From assembly GCA_903813345.2 (NCBI GenBank), contig CAIIXF020000010.1:13089181-13153180 (forward strand): a stretch of 64,000 bases of DNA, read 5' to 3'. The notes beneath the pieces are model-generated. The model made no database searches, was not told where the DNA came from, and saw only the letters and a list, made by a program, of their open reading frames with translations. Source of the DNA: Owenia fusiformis. Lineage: Eukaryota > Annelida > Polychaeta > Sabellida > Oweniidae. Shown piece by piece: positions 24,201 through 36,773 of this stretch (within the stretch, counting starts at the first letter, position 1; the number at the start of each line of letters is the position of its first letter). A program made the position numbers and the translations under genes.

Positions 24201-26482
24201 TTTATCTTACCCATGTATGTGTAACCACTTGAACCATCAAGAATAGTCTTCACAAAATTATTTTCTGCTTCATCGTTAATGGAAACCAGATAGCCATCAA
24301 ATGCTTGGCAATAAAGGGAGGCATCATCATAAGACTTATGTGGAGATTCGACAAACCCATAGCAGTGTCCATTGTAGCTATGTGTGTGAATTTTGCTACA
24401 TGCTGGAAAATTTAAATGTTCATGCATCATAATGCTGTATCAGAATCATAGAATTGCAAATTATATTGTATATTCTCACAATATTCCATTCGAAACATTA
24501 TTTCATTATTTATGTTAGTTATTGATCACATTTTAACCCCAAATACAGGCAAGGTTTTGTTGGCATATAAACTAGGTGGTGAAAGGGAATGGTTACTTTG
24601 AAACATTTTCGGCGTCAACTTTAAATGCTAGATCTTTGCACTTTTTTGCAAAATAACATAAAATAAACCAATACACATTCCATTTATACTTTCATCAGAA
24701 TAAAGCAACAACATCGAAGTAAATCCTTTTTATGGATGTTCTACGTACACTGTATAAGTATGGGTCCGGAGAAATAATAGTTTTAAGTTTCACTCTCGAT
24801 CAGAATGCTTATTTCCCATTTAAAGACAGGTGCTAAGTTTGAAGCTATAGTTTCATTCAAATATTGTTTTCCTTTTTATGACCAGAAAAACTATTTGAGA
24901 ATTTTTTGAAAATGTAACTCTTGAATAAAAATTGTTCATCTTATAATTTTTCAAATATTGAGTTTTCCGCCATTTTTGAAATTTGAAGTTTCACATACCA
25001 CATTTTGATAACATTGGATAAGACTATGATATAAGCCAAAGTGGTTTAAACTTTACATGGGGGCTTTCAACATTTAAGAACATGTCTTCAACGCGTGGCC
25101 CTTTGATCACTCTGACCTATTTTCAATGATTTGACCTACTTTCTAACAAAAAGTAGTACACCCTTAATTAAGGGATGTTTGAACAAGCCTTCCAATGGAT
25201 CCATTGGGTTTAATAAGCCTATTCCATTTACAGTTTTCAATCTGCAGAAGGGGGATCGGGGGGATCAATGTCAGACCCATTCCCTTGCCGGTTCGTGTTA
25301 TAAAAAGGCGTTGCCTGCGCTGTAGTTAAATTGATTTCAACTGAATGTTTAGATAGAACATGCAATGATTATACTTAAATCATAAAAAGGCAAAGAAAGT
25401 ACAAATCTTTGCAAAGATAGAGAATGGAAAATAGTCTCAAAATCATTGTATTAATTTCAAAACTTGAAGTGGAATATTTACTTAGGGCACGCTACAACAT
25501 GGATTAATAAATGAGTCAGATCAAAATTAGTTGAATTAAACGAAAGGAGAAACGAGAATGAAAAACTGGAATTACGTTTTGCGTCACAAAATAGTTTTCT
25601 TCTGTGGACATCTTTGGAGCACGTCGCCTGAAAAAAGCATTAAAAAGGTTTTATCGTTTTGACTTAATTTAAAAGATGTGAGACCATGGTCTTGAGACCA
25701 TTTTGCCCATTTCTTTGTCGTGGACTTACAAAAGCGAGGGACTATTAAAATATAAATCGCGGATTCGTTTAAACACCATATTCTCAAACGCGTGCATATT
25801 ATGAAACTAGAGAATCACTTAGTTGCCAAATGTTATTTCATGTATTTTATTTTTTAGTATATGTATCTAGTCCTGTATTGGCACTCAACTTCGTCTAGTT
25901 CCAATATAGAATTTCTTGAGCAGAATATATCCTGTATTGCACTTCAAATCATTCAATAACTTATAATATCATATTGTATTCACAACTTGTATTGTCATTT
26001 TCATCATTGTATATTTAATGGGGATATCTCGAGATTTTATTCACACCGAACATATTTATAATCATCGGAAAACACAGATCAATCTTTTTTTGGCATACAG
26101 AATAAAAATATATTAGAAAACATCTTACTTTAGAATTTACAAGGTGTTGTTTGGACATCTGTACGTATTGATAGTTGGTGTCATCTAATAAGGCGAATCC
26201 TTCTCCAATGATATTTTTGTTCAACACACATCGTTTGCCGCCAGCACTTGAGTCAATTATTTCAAAATTCACCGAGACACATGTATTCCTTTTATTACAC
26301 TCTCTGAGACACTGCATCACATTCTCAACAAACACCGTAGTGATCTCACTATTTTGTAACATTTTGCCATTAATTATAGTCTCGTAGATTGTTGTTTTTG
26401 ATGAAAACAATGTGCTCGAAGGTCCAGATTGAATCCTTGTTATGAAGAGGCATTGCATCAAAGCGATGAATACGATCTTCAT
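21271..26482 (-). CDS. Secreted PAN + C-type lectin + AbfB-like domain protein, copy C (complete)
   Basis: Exons in transcript order: 26129-26482, 25576-25627, 24211-24402, 23371-23443, 22981-23102, 21271-21716. The joined frame is open for 412 residues. Residues 1-19 are a signal peptide (MKIVFIALMQCLFITRIQS); to about 118 a PAN/apple-like domain (CLRECNKRNTC, GGKRCVLNK); 119-135 a Cys linker (ATCSKDVHRRKLFCDAK); about 136-264 a C-type lectin domain (GHCYGF, WDDGTP, GQPG, WHD, CEAQQG); 265-412 an AbfB-like/beta-trefoil domain (NVMHVASQTVSL, FITLHSSTGDYLTVSGG, a family-typical ASFQL end). Each junction fits GT-AG. Exon 2 is short (52 nt), but its phase 0 to 1 is needed to join exons 1 and 3, and it is conserved in copy A. 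The combination suggests an extracellular carbohydrate-binding, possibly immune, protein; that role is inferred. Confidence 0.82.
21965..22691. mobile_element. 727-bp foldback transposon in lectin copy C, with 5-bp target duplication
   Basis: Terminal inverted repeats of over 200 bp begin CACCCTATGCAGACAGAGCC. A second, inner hairpin (about 22335-22455, arms ATATGAGCCCCCTC) fills the centre. It is flanked by ATAAA at 21960-21964 and 22692-22696. The homologous position in copy B (8555-8559, ATGAA) has no insertion, so B preserves the empty site. It lies in the intron before the AbfB exon. No ORF with a known domain. Confidence 0.88.
23687..23779. mobile_element. 93-bp mini-element with 9-bp target duplication
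   Basis: Inverted ends TAGCCTTGCCCAAGT and ACTTGGGCAAGGCTA. Direct repeats CATAGACCT flank it at 23678-23686 and 23780-23788. A 9-bp duplication fits Mutator-like elements, but the family is not established. It is in an intron of lectin copy C. Confidence 0.7.
24820..25075. mobile_element. Fragment of the TTTAAAG inverted-repeat family
   Basis: It shares the stretch around AACATTGGATAAGACTATG and GTTTAAACTTTACATGGGGG with the end of the element at 30995-31835, in opposite orientation. A further diverged copy is near 48040-48200. Confidence 0.45.
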
Positions 26483-26998
26483 TTTATTTTCTCGTTCGGC
26501 GTCTTGAGCTAAAATATGTAGTTACGATTTACAATAATTGCTAGGAATAAGGAAATGGTTTTGAAATTCAAATGAATATTAATAACTTATAAAAGTATTG
26601 AAAAACTGTGACATTTGTATTAATGTTTTCTGCGTCAGATGCATATTTACTAGTGCTTACATATCTTAATGTGTGCACAGTATACTCGTATGTATCATAA
26701 AAAAAATATGATATATCATCGAACATTTCTAAATATCGTCGTATATATGAGAATAATAATGTCCCAAGTGCCATTTTTGAAAAAATTGAGATTTTCACAG
26801 ATTTCAACTAATTAAATCATCCTCTCTCTTGCTGTGATATTCCCTTACCTTTATCTCCTCTCAATAGCCTGCTTTTCAGTGTCAAATTGTCCTACCTTAA
26901 TGAAAAGTTCAAAAATACAATTTAACTTTGTTCTATGTAACACTTTAACCAATCAAATTGTTTGAATAACACCATGTGACTAAGAATTATTTTGCTTG

Positions 26999-28000
26999 TA
27001 CGAGGGGTGATCAATAAGTAATGGACATTTTTTACACAGATGCTTTTTATAGACCAATCCCTTCGATTTTCTTACCAGTTACATCATTCAATTATCCTGA
27101 AGATTTGAAAACAAATCATGTAATATATTTTGATATGTCTTTATTTCCGTGAAGGAGGTATAGGTACCCCGGGACCGACATGACGTCAAACCTTCTGAAG
27201 CTATTTTAGCTTGTTTAACATGCAACGCAGTTGAATGCAGGCTGAACAAAACAAACCATTATGGTCATTTATTACCTCATTTTGTTAATCCATAGTTGGA
27301 TTTTGAATATTTTATCATCACTATGTGGTTAACTCAAGATTGTGAGACAAGGCTGAATCCATTCTCTGACATGGTAGCAAGATGCAGTTGCACGGGTTGT
27401 TTTATTTCATCAATGTCAATAAATCTGCGTCCTTTCTCTATAGAAGTATAGAAATAAATAAGTCACGTGTGGGCAGATCTTGACAATATGGTGCATTGGC
27501 CAAGGGCTCAATTTTGAGGTCCAGGGATATTGTTTTCTGAACATTTTGAGATCTATGGGCAGGTGCATTGTTCATATGGAGTAGGGTGTTCCCTTCTCTC
27601 ACTAACCCCTTTTTCCAAAATGCTTTCTAAAATTGACCTGCAAACCCTGACCATACAACACTCTGACATCACAATACTTACTGTTTACGTGTTTCCAGTC
27701 AGCAAAATATTTCAATCAACACAACACTTGCTGCATTTAAAAAAAGTTAAAATCTAACTTAAAATCTAATTTGCCAAACTGGCTAATAACTGAATATGTG
27801 ACCTAAATGTCGGTCCCGGGGTACCTGTACCTCCTTCACAGAAATAAGTATATATCAACATCTATTATATATTTTGTCTTCAAATCTTCGAAATCGATAG
27901 ATAATTGAATGCTGTATCACTGGTAGGAAAATCAAAGGGATTGGTCTATAAAATGTTTCTGTGTAAAAAAGCGTCCATTACTTATTGATCACCCCTCGTA
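26999..28000 (-). mobile_element. Decayed mariner transposon, about 1.0 kb
   Basis: TA on both sides and terminal inverted repeats of about 180 bp beginning CGAGGGGTGATCAATAAGTA. On the minus strand near 27580-27350 broken frames give mariner-like peptides: MNNAPAHRSQNV (block around the second catalytic Asp, here Asn) and KGRRFIDIDEIKQPVQ (the C-terminal block of mariner transposases). Several stops and shifts, so inactive. It lies about 0.5 kb upstream of lectin copy C. Confidence 0.75.
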
Positions 28001-28374
28001 TTACAATTTTAAACTGAGATTTGCATTTATTTTCTAAAAAAACAAATAGAGAAATTTGTGTCCATTGAAAATACATAGCAAAATGGACATAGCTCAGCTT
28101 TAATCTTTCGATGTTACGAAAAACTCGAAATTGAATTGTCCTATCTCCATTTTTAATTTGCTAAAATATTGGCTTAGAAAATCTTAAGATTCATGAATTC
28201 TTTAGTGCATACAAAATTTTTGATAAAAATAAAGTAAAAAATTCACAAATGACAGATAGATAGTATTGAAGTTACAGATGCCTAAACTTTCACAAATTGA
28301 TTTCTCAGTTTCACAAAAATGTGAGTTGGGACATTTTTATTCTCATAGGGCAATATTTCTCACTATCTTATTGG

Positions 28375-28740
28375 CTAAGAATAGATCACGTGTAATCACT
28401 CTCAATCTGCAGCCTCTTCAATCGTGTTCGGTTGCTATTTTTTACTACGACTTTTGTTTGCGATCGCTTTTGTATTACGTTATATTTCTTATTGGCTGGG
28501 AATAATCAATTATGTTCTGATCTCTAGGAAGCCCATAATCGATTAACTCATACATCGGTTATTTTTGAGACAAATTTATAGTACATTTTTTGTTAGATAA
28601 TAGTACATGTAGATTCCAATAATTTCTCATTGATTGTCACTTGCCACATCAAGTACATGAAGAAGCACGCAGACCTTGCGTATTTAATTTTTAATGACAT
28701 TGAATTTATGTTCTGTGAATCAAAACGTGAAATAATTGTA
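28375..28740. other. Upstream block of lectin copy C (partner of 5190-5540)
   Basis: Conserved with the immediate upstream region of copy A, but pushed about 1.9 kb from the start codon of copy C, 1.0 kb of which is the mariner at 26999-28000. A G-run of nine lies at about 28777. Confidence 0.5.
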
Positions 28741-28974
28741 GTTGATTTATCTAGGAATCCATCAATCAATCAACTGGGGGGGGGGGTTGTCTTTTGTTGA
28801 ATGAAAGACAAAAAGTGCATAGATTCCAATAATTACTCATTGATTGATGAAAAAGTACGCGCGCAGATTTGGAACGTAATATTCAAAAAGATTGCAAAAT
28901 GGTCATATTTATAAATCTAGAATTAAATTTGATTAGATTTTGAGACAGATGCACGCACTTTTGTTAAAAGATTA

Positions 28975-29470
28975 ATTTCCCTGGTGAAAAGGGATTTAAT
29001 ACCATTTCAAATCAGCAGAGATTTATACTAGACAAACGTGACTCAACATAACAAAATTTACGCACCAGTGATGAATAGAATGGAGAATATCGATCGAGAT
29101 TTATGAGACGAGAGTACTTTTACTCGATAAGGGTGAAAAAGTCGTTGCAACTCTTTTTGAAAATATAATTATTCGATCCGATTGATTGGAAAACTCGATG
29201 AGATGTTGAGTTGCTGTTTCTGTTTTTCTTTGCATGAGTCCAGTTCTGACGTATCGTTATTGATCGTACTCGATATTTTCCTTTGGTATTGCCATCCACA
29301 TATTATTTTATTGAGAAATAATGTCATCGGCGCATCATTAAATATAAAAAAAATCCAGATATGGACTCCCAGGCAGTCACTATCAGTATATGACATAGTT
29401 TGATGACCTTGACCTTTGCTCTTCATAACAAGCAAATGGGTGATTTTCATTAAACTATTAAAACGGTTAT
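28975..29470. repeat. Segmental duplication, partner of 14061-14600
   Basis: Collinear, diverged copy of the outer flank of lectin copy B. It has the same order of CAGAGATTTATA, ACTTTTACTC, CCAGATATGGACTCC and CCTTGACCTTTGCTC-like words. No gene is seen between here and 30424. Confidence 0.6.
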
Positions 29471-30423
29471 TGATAACGATATTGTTAACGATATCCTATT
29501 TTCCTTGGCCAATATCATATTTTCCATGGGAATAAAACCAATATTCGATCCCTCCCATTAAATAACCTCCATTTAATATATCACTGTCATATTCATCACT
29601 CTCTGATTGGTCCATATCCCAAGCGTGAATAAAAAATAAGCAAATATTCCATTCTATGAAAGGCAATATGCAGTCCGTAGGGCGAGGGAAATACATGCTG
29701 CAAAAATTATTGAAAGTGCAACAAGTATTGCCCGAACATAGAATGAAATATTTGTTTTATTGTATCATTGCTAGACATTCTCTACGATGGCTACGCATTT
29801 CAAAGAAATATAGAATATTTGTTTTTACCTACCTATGAACATTTATTTTACAGTATTCAATAAATAAATGATGAACCCATAAAGTAACATATAATTACGT
29901 ACGCGTATCATTGTTACACCTTTATTTTCGTTCAGTGTGTTGGTGTTGTTCTTTGTGTTGCTAACTTTATCAACTGAGCGTGTAAACATAATTTATAATT
30001 TCACTAGAGAATTATCATGCTGAAATCCCGTTAAATTAACATAATTTTCATAGTTTTCAGGAATGCTGCACTTTTTAGCCCATTCATTAAACGTTACTTT
30101 AGTGAGGAAGTATATTGATGATTTTGCAATCTTACAAGGAAATACATTCGCAAAAGCTTGGATTTTCTAAAACCTAAGACTCTGAAACACGTTTGTGCAA
30201 AAAGGGTTGTGGTGATTCTGCTTATATCTTGTGAAATCATGGAAAAACAAAAACGTATCGAAATAGTTTGCGATAGTGCAACTGTCGGCTGACAACTTGA
30301 CCGCCATTCCACAGTCAAATTTAAATAAGAATATGAACAGCAGTACGTACGTGTACTATACAAAATAACAATCAAATCGCAGTCAAGTCGTCAGTCGACA
30401 GTTGTCAATTGAATTCGCGAATG

Positions 30424-32975
30424 CTAGCTTAGAAAATCAGTATGATTGTTTTTGCATTGATGTGGCGACCACCAACCATCTATTTCCCATGATTGTTTTA
30501 CATCCCAAGTGTCATGAAGCAACGTACATATTGTGCACGCATCACTATAAATATTCCTAGTAACCACCTCATAGCGGTCTTTCCATTTAAAGTACGACTC
30601 ATATAAGGTTTGATTGTTGAAAACTTTCCATAAGTAGTCAGCGAGATGCTTAATCGAGGGAAAACTATCAGTGTGTATAAACGATCCAGGTGGGAGGTAT
30701 CTGGCATAGCCGTTGAGGCTTCCCCTTACGATAGGGATAAGATTGCGAGAGAAGGAATTCTTCCAGCTTTTCTCGGTGATGTAATCAGGACAGTCACTGT
30801 TCTCTAACGCCAGATAAAATTTGTAATTGTTTTCTGAAATCAAATTTTAAAATTATATTAGGCACCCCGTGAAATAGATTCGTGAAGTGTTTTACTGTTG
30901 ATACATACGAGAAAATATAAGTGAAGGGGAAAAACTAATCCAGTGATTGGCGTTTTAGAAAATGTGCAATTGATCGAAGCCTAAAATGTTTTCTTTAAAG
31001 GCCCCATGTAAAGTTTAAACCACTTTCGCTTATATTGTAGTCTTACCCAATGTTATCAAAGTGTGATATGTGAAACTTTTTTTTTTAATTTCAAAAAGTG
31101 GTTTTTGATAGACTTTTTGTTCCAAAATTTGTGAATTTATTTAAAACCAACTTTTAGAAGTCACTCATATCTTTTAATTAGCCACAATTCATACCAATGC
31201 ATAGCATTCATCCTCCCATGTTATTGCCGAAAAAATTAAGAAAATCGGTTGAAAACAAGCGAGAAATGAACTTATCAGTGCATGAAAATGGTTCTGAGAA
31301 AGATGCATTTCAAAATTTTAGTTCTCATAGAAACCAATGGTAAAATGATATCTAAAACATAATTTATTCTTCCTTTTAACCTGGTTAGACAATCAACATT
31401 GGTTTTTTATGAAAGTCTAGCATATTTAGAAAAGATCGACATCGAAAAAAAAATTTCAATTTTTTTCAAAAAGTTTTTGCTACCTTAGTGACATCACTAA
31501 TGTTTCAAAATATTTTTGATATGCTAAAACATTGAAGTGGCCCATTAAATATGGCATTTTATTACTGAAATAGTGTGTCCTTTGTTCAATCTTTGCATTG
31601 GTGTTAAAAAGATAATCTTTTTTGAAATGCATTAAGAAATATTTGATGATTAAGAAATTTCAACTTTTTTTTTAAAATGGCGGGAAATTTGAATATTTGA
31701 GAAATGAAATGTTCACAACTTTTTTTTCAAAAATTTTTTGTTTGTTCAAAAATCTCTAAATTCACTTTTTAAGTCCTGACAATTAGTAAATGAATGATAA
31801 AAAAATATTTTCAAACCTTAGACGGGGACTTTAAATAATCATCAACTCAACCAATGCTTGTGTATGATCTCCCTTGTCAGTCATACTGTTCCGGTGCGTA
31901 CATAATTTAGGTACACAGTGCCAATGATAGGCACTGGTGGAAAATTATAAGTAAGTATATATTGACTCCATTACCAATTGGTACACTCCCATTCATAAAT
32001 TTGGTAACCGGATGTCCCATTTTGATCATGTATCAAAGCCTGATAATTCATCGAATTTGTCATATTCCGAACTATTGTAACCAAGGAACAAAATTATGAT
32101 TCACACACTGAAATGGTTTGATATGGTATGCAGTGGATACTTTCGGTTGCCAAATTTATGAAGGGGAGTGTAGGCTTACCTATATGGTCGAAACAGTTCT
32201 CTGGACATGTAATTGTTCCACACCGTCCGTATGAATCTACGGGGATGTGTTCTTTTAATTTACGTACAAACTGTTCTCTGCGTGACTCAGTGGTACAATG
32301 GCTAGCAACCCACGCAATTGGTAGAGTCCTGTTAGAATAGGATGGTAGTTTAAATATTTTCTCATTTTCTAACATTTTGTAATAGCCATAACGTAACTGT
32401 TTGCTTGCATCTGATCTAACTGTTACTGTCAAATTGATCAAATGGTTCCATTTTGCATATTTGGCATGTTTGTGAAAGTCGTATCTTGGAGCTTCCACAG
32501 TAGTGAACAGCCATTTCTGCCAGTAAGGTCTAATGGGAGGTATAGCTCCTATTTTAAATTCTCTGGAAAGAGCATGAAATACAACAGCATTGGCTCGCTG
32601 CAACAGCTTCAAATTTAATTTAAATTTATCTACAGGAGATATGAATTTTGCACCTAGTTTTGATAACAGTGCATCGCTCTCGGCAACAAATCTGCAATTT
32701 TTCTGTGGACATCCTAGCATATATTCATTAGATAAATGCTTGTTAGGCATATGTGTCCATACCAGAATTTTGATGATCTTTGGTTTTGGAGGAATATTTT
32801 GTTTTTTTACTGGGTAGATCGTACAGAATGGACTAATTGGTCGTTCGCTGAATTGGTGTTGGTCTTCTATGTTCTCAATGATCGATGCAAATATAACACC
32901 GTATAGCAAAAATAAGACGATGCACCCAGCCAGCAAAAACTGAAAGAAAATATTGAGACATAGACTCCCCTCCAT
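30424..32975 (-). CDS. Alpha-1,3-fucosyltransferase (GT10 family)
   Basis: Two exons, 32180-32975 and 30424-30833, joined in phase 1 (donor GTAAGC, acceptor TTTCAG), giving 401 residues, normal for the family. Residues about 8-32 are one membrane-spanning segment after a very short N-terminus: a type II Golgi protein. The stem and N-terminal lobe follow. The first family block is WVASHCTTESRREQFV, then YGRCG and CPENC. Exon 2 carries the donor-binding signature YKFYLALENSDCPDYITEKS, followed by PGSFIHTDSF. Sequons NLT, NRT, NQT and NHT are present. By family the enzyme moves fucose from GDP-fucose to GlcNAc of N-glycans or Lewis-type glycans in the Golgi; which acceptor it uses cannot be told. 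A 191-bp MITE begins at intron position +8. Confidence 0.9.
30995..31835. mobile_element. TTTAAAG inverted-repeat element in the fucosyltransferase intron
   Basis: Ends TTTAAAGGCCCCATGTAAAG and, read inversely at the right, TTTAAAGTCCCCGTCTAAGG, about 840 bp. A+T-rich interior with many T-runs and no coding signal. Related pieces occur at 24820-25075 and near 48040-48200. Confidence 0.55.
31982..32172. mobile_element. 191-bp MITE, TACACTCCC family, next to a splice donor
   Basis: Ends TACACTCCCATTCATAAATT and (inverse of the right end) TACACTCCCCTTCATAAATT, with TA boundaries. The right end is at intron base +8 of the fucosyltransferase gene, so the donor reads GTAAGCC and then the element. 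Confidence 0.75.
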
Positions 32976-33107
32976 CTGTTTGACGACTCGAAGCGGTCAT
33001 TAGGATAGCGTGTTAAACCTGTTTATATTGGAATCTTAATTTATAGCAATGGTCCAAATTTCATGATTTTTGATTCGTCAAATATAAACAGGTTTTCCGC
33101 GATCTAG

Positions 33108-33148
33108 AAAAAGGTACTTCCGATTACCAAACTTATGGAGGGAGTGTA
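33108..33148. mobile_element. Short end fragment of the TACACTCCC family
   Basis: ACCAAACTTATGGAGGGAGT followed by GTA matches the right terminus of the family, just upstream of the fucosyltransferase start. The rest of the element is missing or too diverged to see. Confidence 0.5.
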
Positions 33149-33789
33149 AAGACCATGTGTTGAGTTTAAAAAGATTTCCAAAATCATATAATGATGTTTC
33201 ACATCACAAGTAATTTGATAAGTTCTCCGAATGCATAACGCATAACTTCTCTACATGCGTTCTTTGTGTAAAGACTCAGATATTGTTTTATTTTGTACAT
33301 ACTTTAAATCGCAGCTTTCTTCTAAATGCTCTAAGAAACCAGGCGCTGTTTGGGATGAATATAGAAAAACGGAAATATCCTTTTATTTTCACGTTTTTGA
33401 AGGTATTACCGTTTTGTTTAACAAAATTGTGACTTCGTTCCTTTGTTATATTCCCGTTAATCCTCATCATGTAGGCATTGTAAATAATACTATTTTATCG
33501 TAGTTCACAGTTGGTAATTAAGGGGTTACACTTAATAACATGTAATTATAATCGCATTTGTCTATTTACAATGAAAGGTTTAACACGTTAATTGAGAAGA
33601 TAATAAAACCGTAATGATTTTCACAATAGTGTTAATTGTTCAATTTTCGATTTCCAAGGTTTTATCGCAAATGTTTTCATTGTTTTTTTAAATATATATT
33701 GATATTTGACGCTAAGTGTCAGAGCAAAGGAATTGACGTTCATGTGTGCATTCAGGCATGGGGCAATTGCCTCAACAAAATTGCATATA

Positions 33790-34391
33790 CAGGGTGTCAA
33801 ATAAGTCCAGTCCCCACTGCTACAGCTAAAACCTGAATAGATGGTACCTAGTGTGATATACCATTGAAAAGGTCATCCAAAGTTATGTTAAGTCATCAAC
33901 TCTCAAGTATTTTGGATGAAATTCACCTATATTTTCATGATGTCCTTTATATTTAGCATACCCTCATTAAAGCAGCTATTTTGCGTCAAAATTAAAAGGA
34001 TATGACCTCGGAAATACGTCAAAAAGTTAACCTTTTTCACATTCCACTCGTTACAAAAAGGTTTTCACCACTTTCCTTGCACCTCTATTTTCTACACATC
34101 TAACCCGACCCAGAGATTGGTTAAATTCATTGCCATTTACATATGTAGTTATCTTCAGGTCCTTTGACTTTTCTTATACACGATTCTTAAAATCCTGCAA
34201 AATACGCCAAATTGCCATGTTTCTGGGCCTATGGTCACCTCAATTGATACAATGTAAAAATTTGTGAGATTGATTGACATGTGTCGGATATATGCTACGT
34301 AACTTTCTAAGACCTTTCCAATGATATATCACACTTGGTACCATATATCTTGGTTTTGGCTGTAGAGGGGGGATGGGACTTTGACACCCTG
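33790..34391. mobile_element. 602-bp inverted-repeat element (CAGGGTGTC ends)
   Basis: CAGGGTGTCAAATAAGTCCA at the left and its near-complement at the right (GGGACTTTGACACCCTG). Similarity of the arms extends about 90 bp inward (GCTAAAACC / GGTTTTGGC, GGTACC, GTGTGATATA). No ORF that resembles a transposase. Confidence 0.7.
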
Positions 34392-34791
34392 AACTAGTAG
34401 TACCCCACACAAAAGGCTGCAGTTCCCTCATATTTTCTCATTCTACAACTTTCCCACAGCTCAATCTTAACGAAACTTGGTGTGCTTATTCCCTAGTATA
34501 TTTGTGACACCCACATATTTTAATATTATTTGAGCTGAAATAATAGAAAAGTTATAAGTTTGGAAATATATTAACTAATTCATTAACTTCATTAACTATT
34601 CTGAATATGTCCAAAATCACTTCATATTTTGCATTAAAATTGTATCTTTTTATTCAACTAAAAACAGCAAAAGACAAAGTTAACATTTCACAATTTTCAG
34701 CCATTATATTGATTTAGGGTGCAGACATACTATTTTTTCAAGTATTTTTATATGTCATGCTAAAAACATTGGCGGAGAAAGCGATGTAGGC

Positions 34792-35275
34792 CCGGTGTGA
34801 AAGAAATTTGATAGGACCATCTACCCTTTTACACCGGTATAATGTGTGAAATAATATCTTTGAAATAAGTGCTCAGTAAACAAGGAAATAAAGCAAGCAC
34901 TACTATCGCATATCAGGGACACGTTATAACCGGCCCCAATGCATCCTTCAAGATCGGTCCTTCACTGCTTTCATAGCAGCTCATGATGCCCCGATGTGGA
35001 TAAGTGAATTTTACGACAGATTCAGCAAGGAGTAAAACGAGTAGAAGTTGCCAATCATCGTGATATTAGTGTTAAACTGTCAAGTCAGAGTTGTTAGAGA
35101 TATTGGTGGAGAAGCTATTATTGGATAATGCGAGTAAAATTCCAACTTGATCAAATGCAGAAGATGTGCTGATTGATATAGCTGAAGAACAACCCATTAG
35201 TAGATAACTGAAATAAACAAGCAATTGGTGGCCAGGTGTAAAAGGGTAGATGGTCCTATCAAATTTTGGTCCTAC
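34792..35275. repeat. Inverted pair of GGTGTAAAAGGG elements
   Basis: A 46-bp foldback (34792-34837, CCGGTGTGAAAG ... CTTTTACACCGG) and an inverted copy of its right part at 35233-35275 (GGTGTAAAAGGGTAGATGGT). The same sequence occurs at 58846-59018. The two copies may be the ends of one ~480-bp element. Confidence 0.55.
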
Positions 35276-36773
35276 TCTATGCTTGATTGTATTGACCTCT
35301 ACTTGATCCAATATGTATGATTAGGGACATACAGTAGTGTATATGAAATGACATTTAACATTGAATCCGCTCTCGATCTTATCTTATATTGGTATTTTGC
35401 TTGATTTTGTATCCGTATTTCAAAAATGTGGGCCAATATGTTCAAGTAGCCTCGATGAAAAGGTGGCGGTATAAACCAAGACGCAGGAAAACAATTTGCT
35501 CGTAAGAGTGAAATAAAGAACATTAGAAGAAATATAAGGTATAATATATAGTTATATAATATTATTTTATATAATATTATACTAGTAAAAAGACAGGTGT
35601 GCAACAGAACTAACATGAAACATGTTGCAACTGTATATATGGGCCATTTTACGATAATTGATATTTCAAAAAAGATTCGAAAATTAAAATCGTAAGCGGC
35701 ATCATTGGAACTAAATTGGCATTTCGAAATCTGAGCATTTTTAAAGGAATAAAAAATTAATATATTTTGTTAATCGCTAAATAAGGCTGGTTTAATTTCA
35801 AACAAGATATTATTTATCACATTTGTGTGTGTCTAACAAACAATAAACACGTTTCCTTCCAGGGATGAGTGAACACATGCATGCAAAAATTAGCCAAACC
35901 GATCAATTTGGCTCAAACTTTGATTCACAAAATGACTCATTAGTTCTATTAATTTTTCATTTAATGAATTATCTAAATTTTCATCACCATACAAAAGAAA
36001 CTAAATTTTGTCAACTGTGTTCAAACTCTGAACCAAAAGATGAAGATCTGAAGTTCGCAGTCCTGCAAAGTTTCACGCTCGTTTACAAGCAGAGGACATT
36101 TTAAGATAAAATGAGAAGGTGTTTGTGGTAATCCACATTTACAAAAGGGATCACTAACAATGGTGAAATTATGAGCATATGTTGCGATTTTAAAAGAAGA
36201 CCCACTCTGAGTTTGTTAAAAGCACATTCACCATTTTGATAGTGGGTAGCATGGAGACAGGGCTCTTGTAATCTCTTACTAATCTTTTGAAGCTTGATAT
36301 CGGTTGACCTCTTCTCATGTCAAGCTGTAAATTATTCCATATTCTAATTCCATTCAAAATAGTTGACCTCCGGAATGAATTGCTAGCTTTTGTAGGAATT
36401 AAGTAATATCTTGTATCTCTCAGTTGCCTAGTCTGAGTATTTTCATAACTTTTAAGTAATTCACAAATGAAAGCTGTGGGTAAGAGTTGTACCTACATTT
36501 AAACATAAACATTTTAAAATGCTCATCTCTTCTAGTTGATAGGGATTTCCAGTTTAAGGAACTTAGAACAGAAGCAGTGTTTGACCCATGTATAACACCA
36601 GAAACCAAACAAGCTGCTCTGTAGTGCAATCTATCTAAACACTGAAGTTTAACATTTGAAGCTTTACTGTAAATTGTATCACAGTAATCAAAATGTGGCA
36701 TAATGAAAGCATTGTAAATTGTTTCCAAGTGTTTACTTTTAAGAAGTTTGCTAAGCTTCTTTAAAGGTCTCAT

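Larger units (their letters stand above)
33150..36130. other. Intergenic stretch without a supported gene
   Basis: Short open frames show no recognisable domain and no paralogue in the window. Two repeat elements (33790-34391 and the pair at 34792-35275) are listed separately. The rest is A+T-rich, with TATA-type low complexity at about 35545-35585. Confidence 0.55.
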
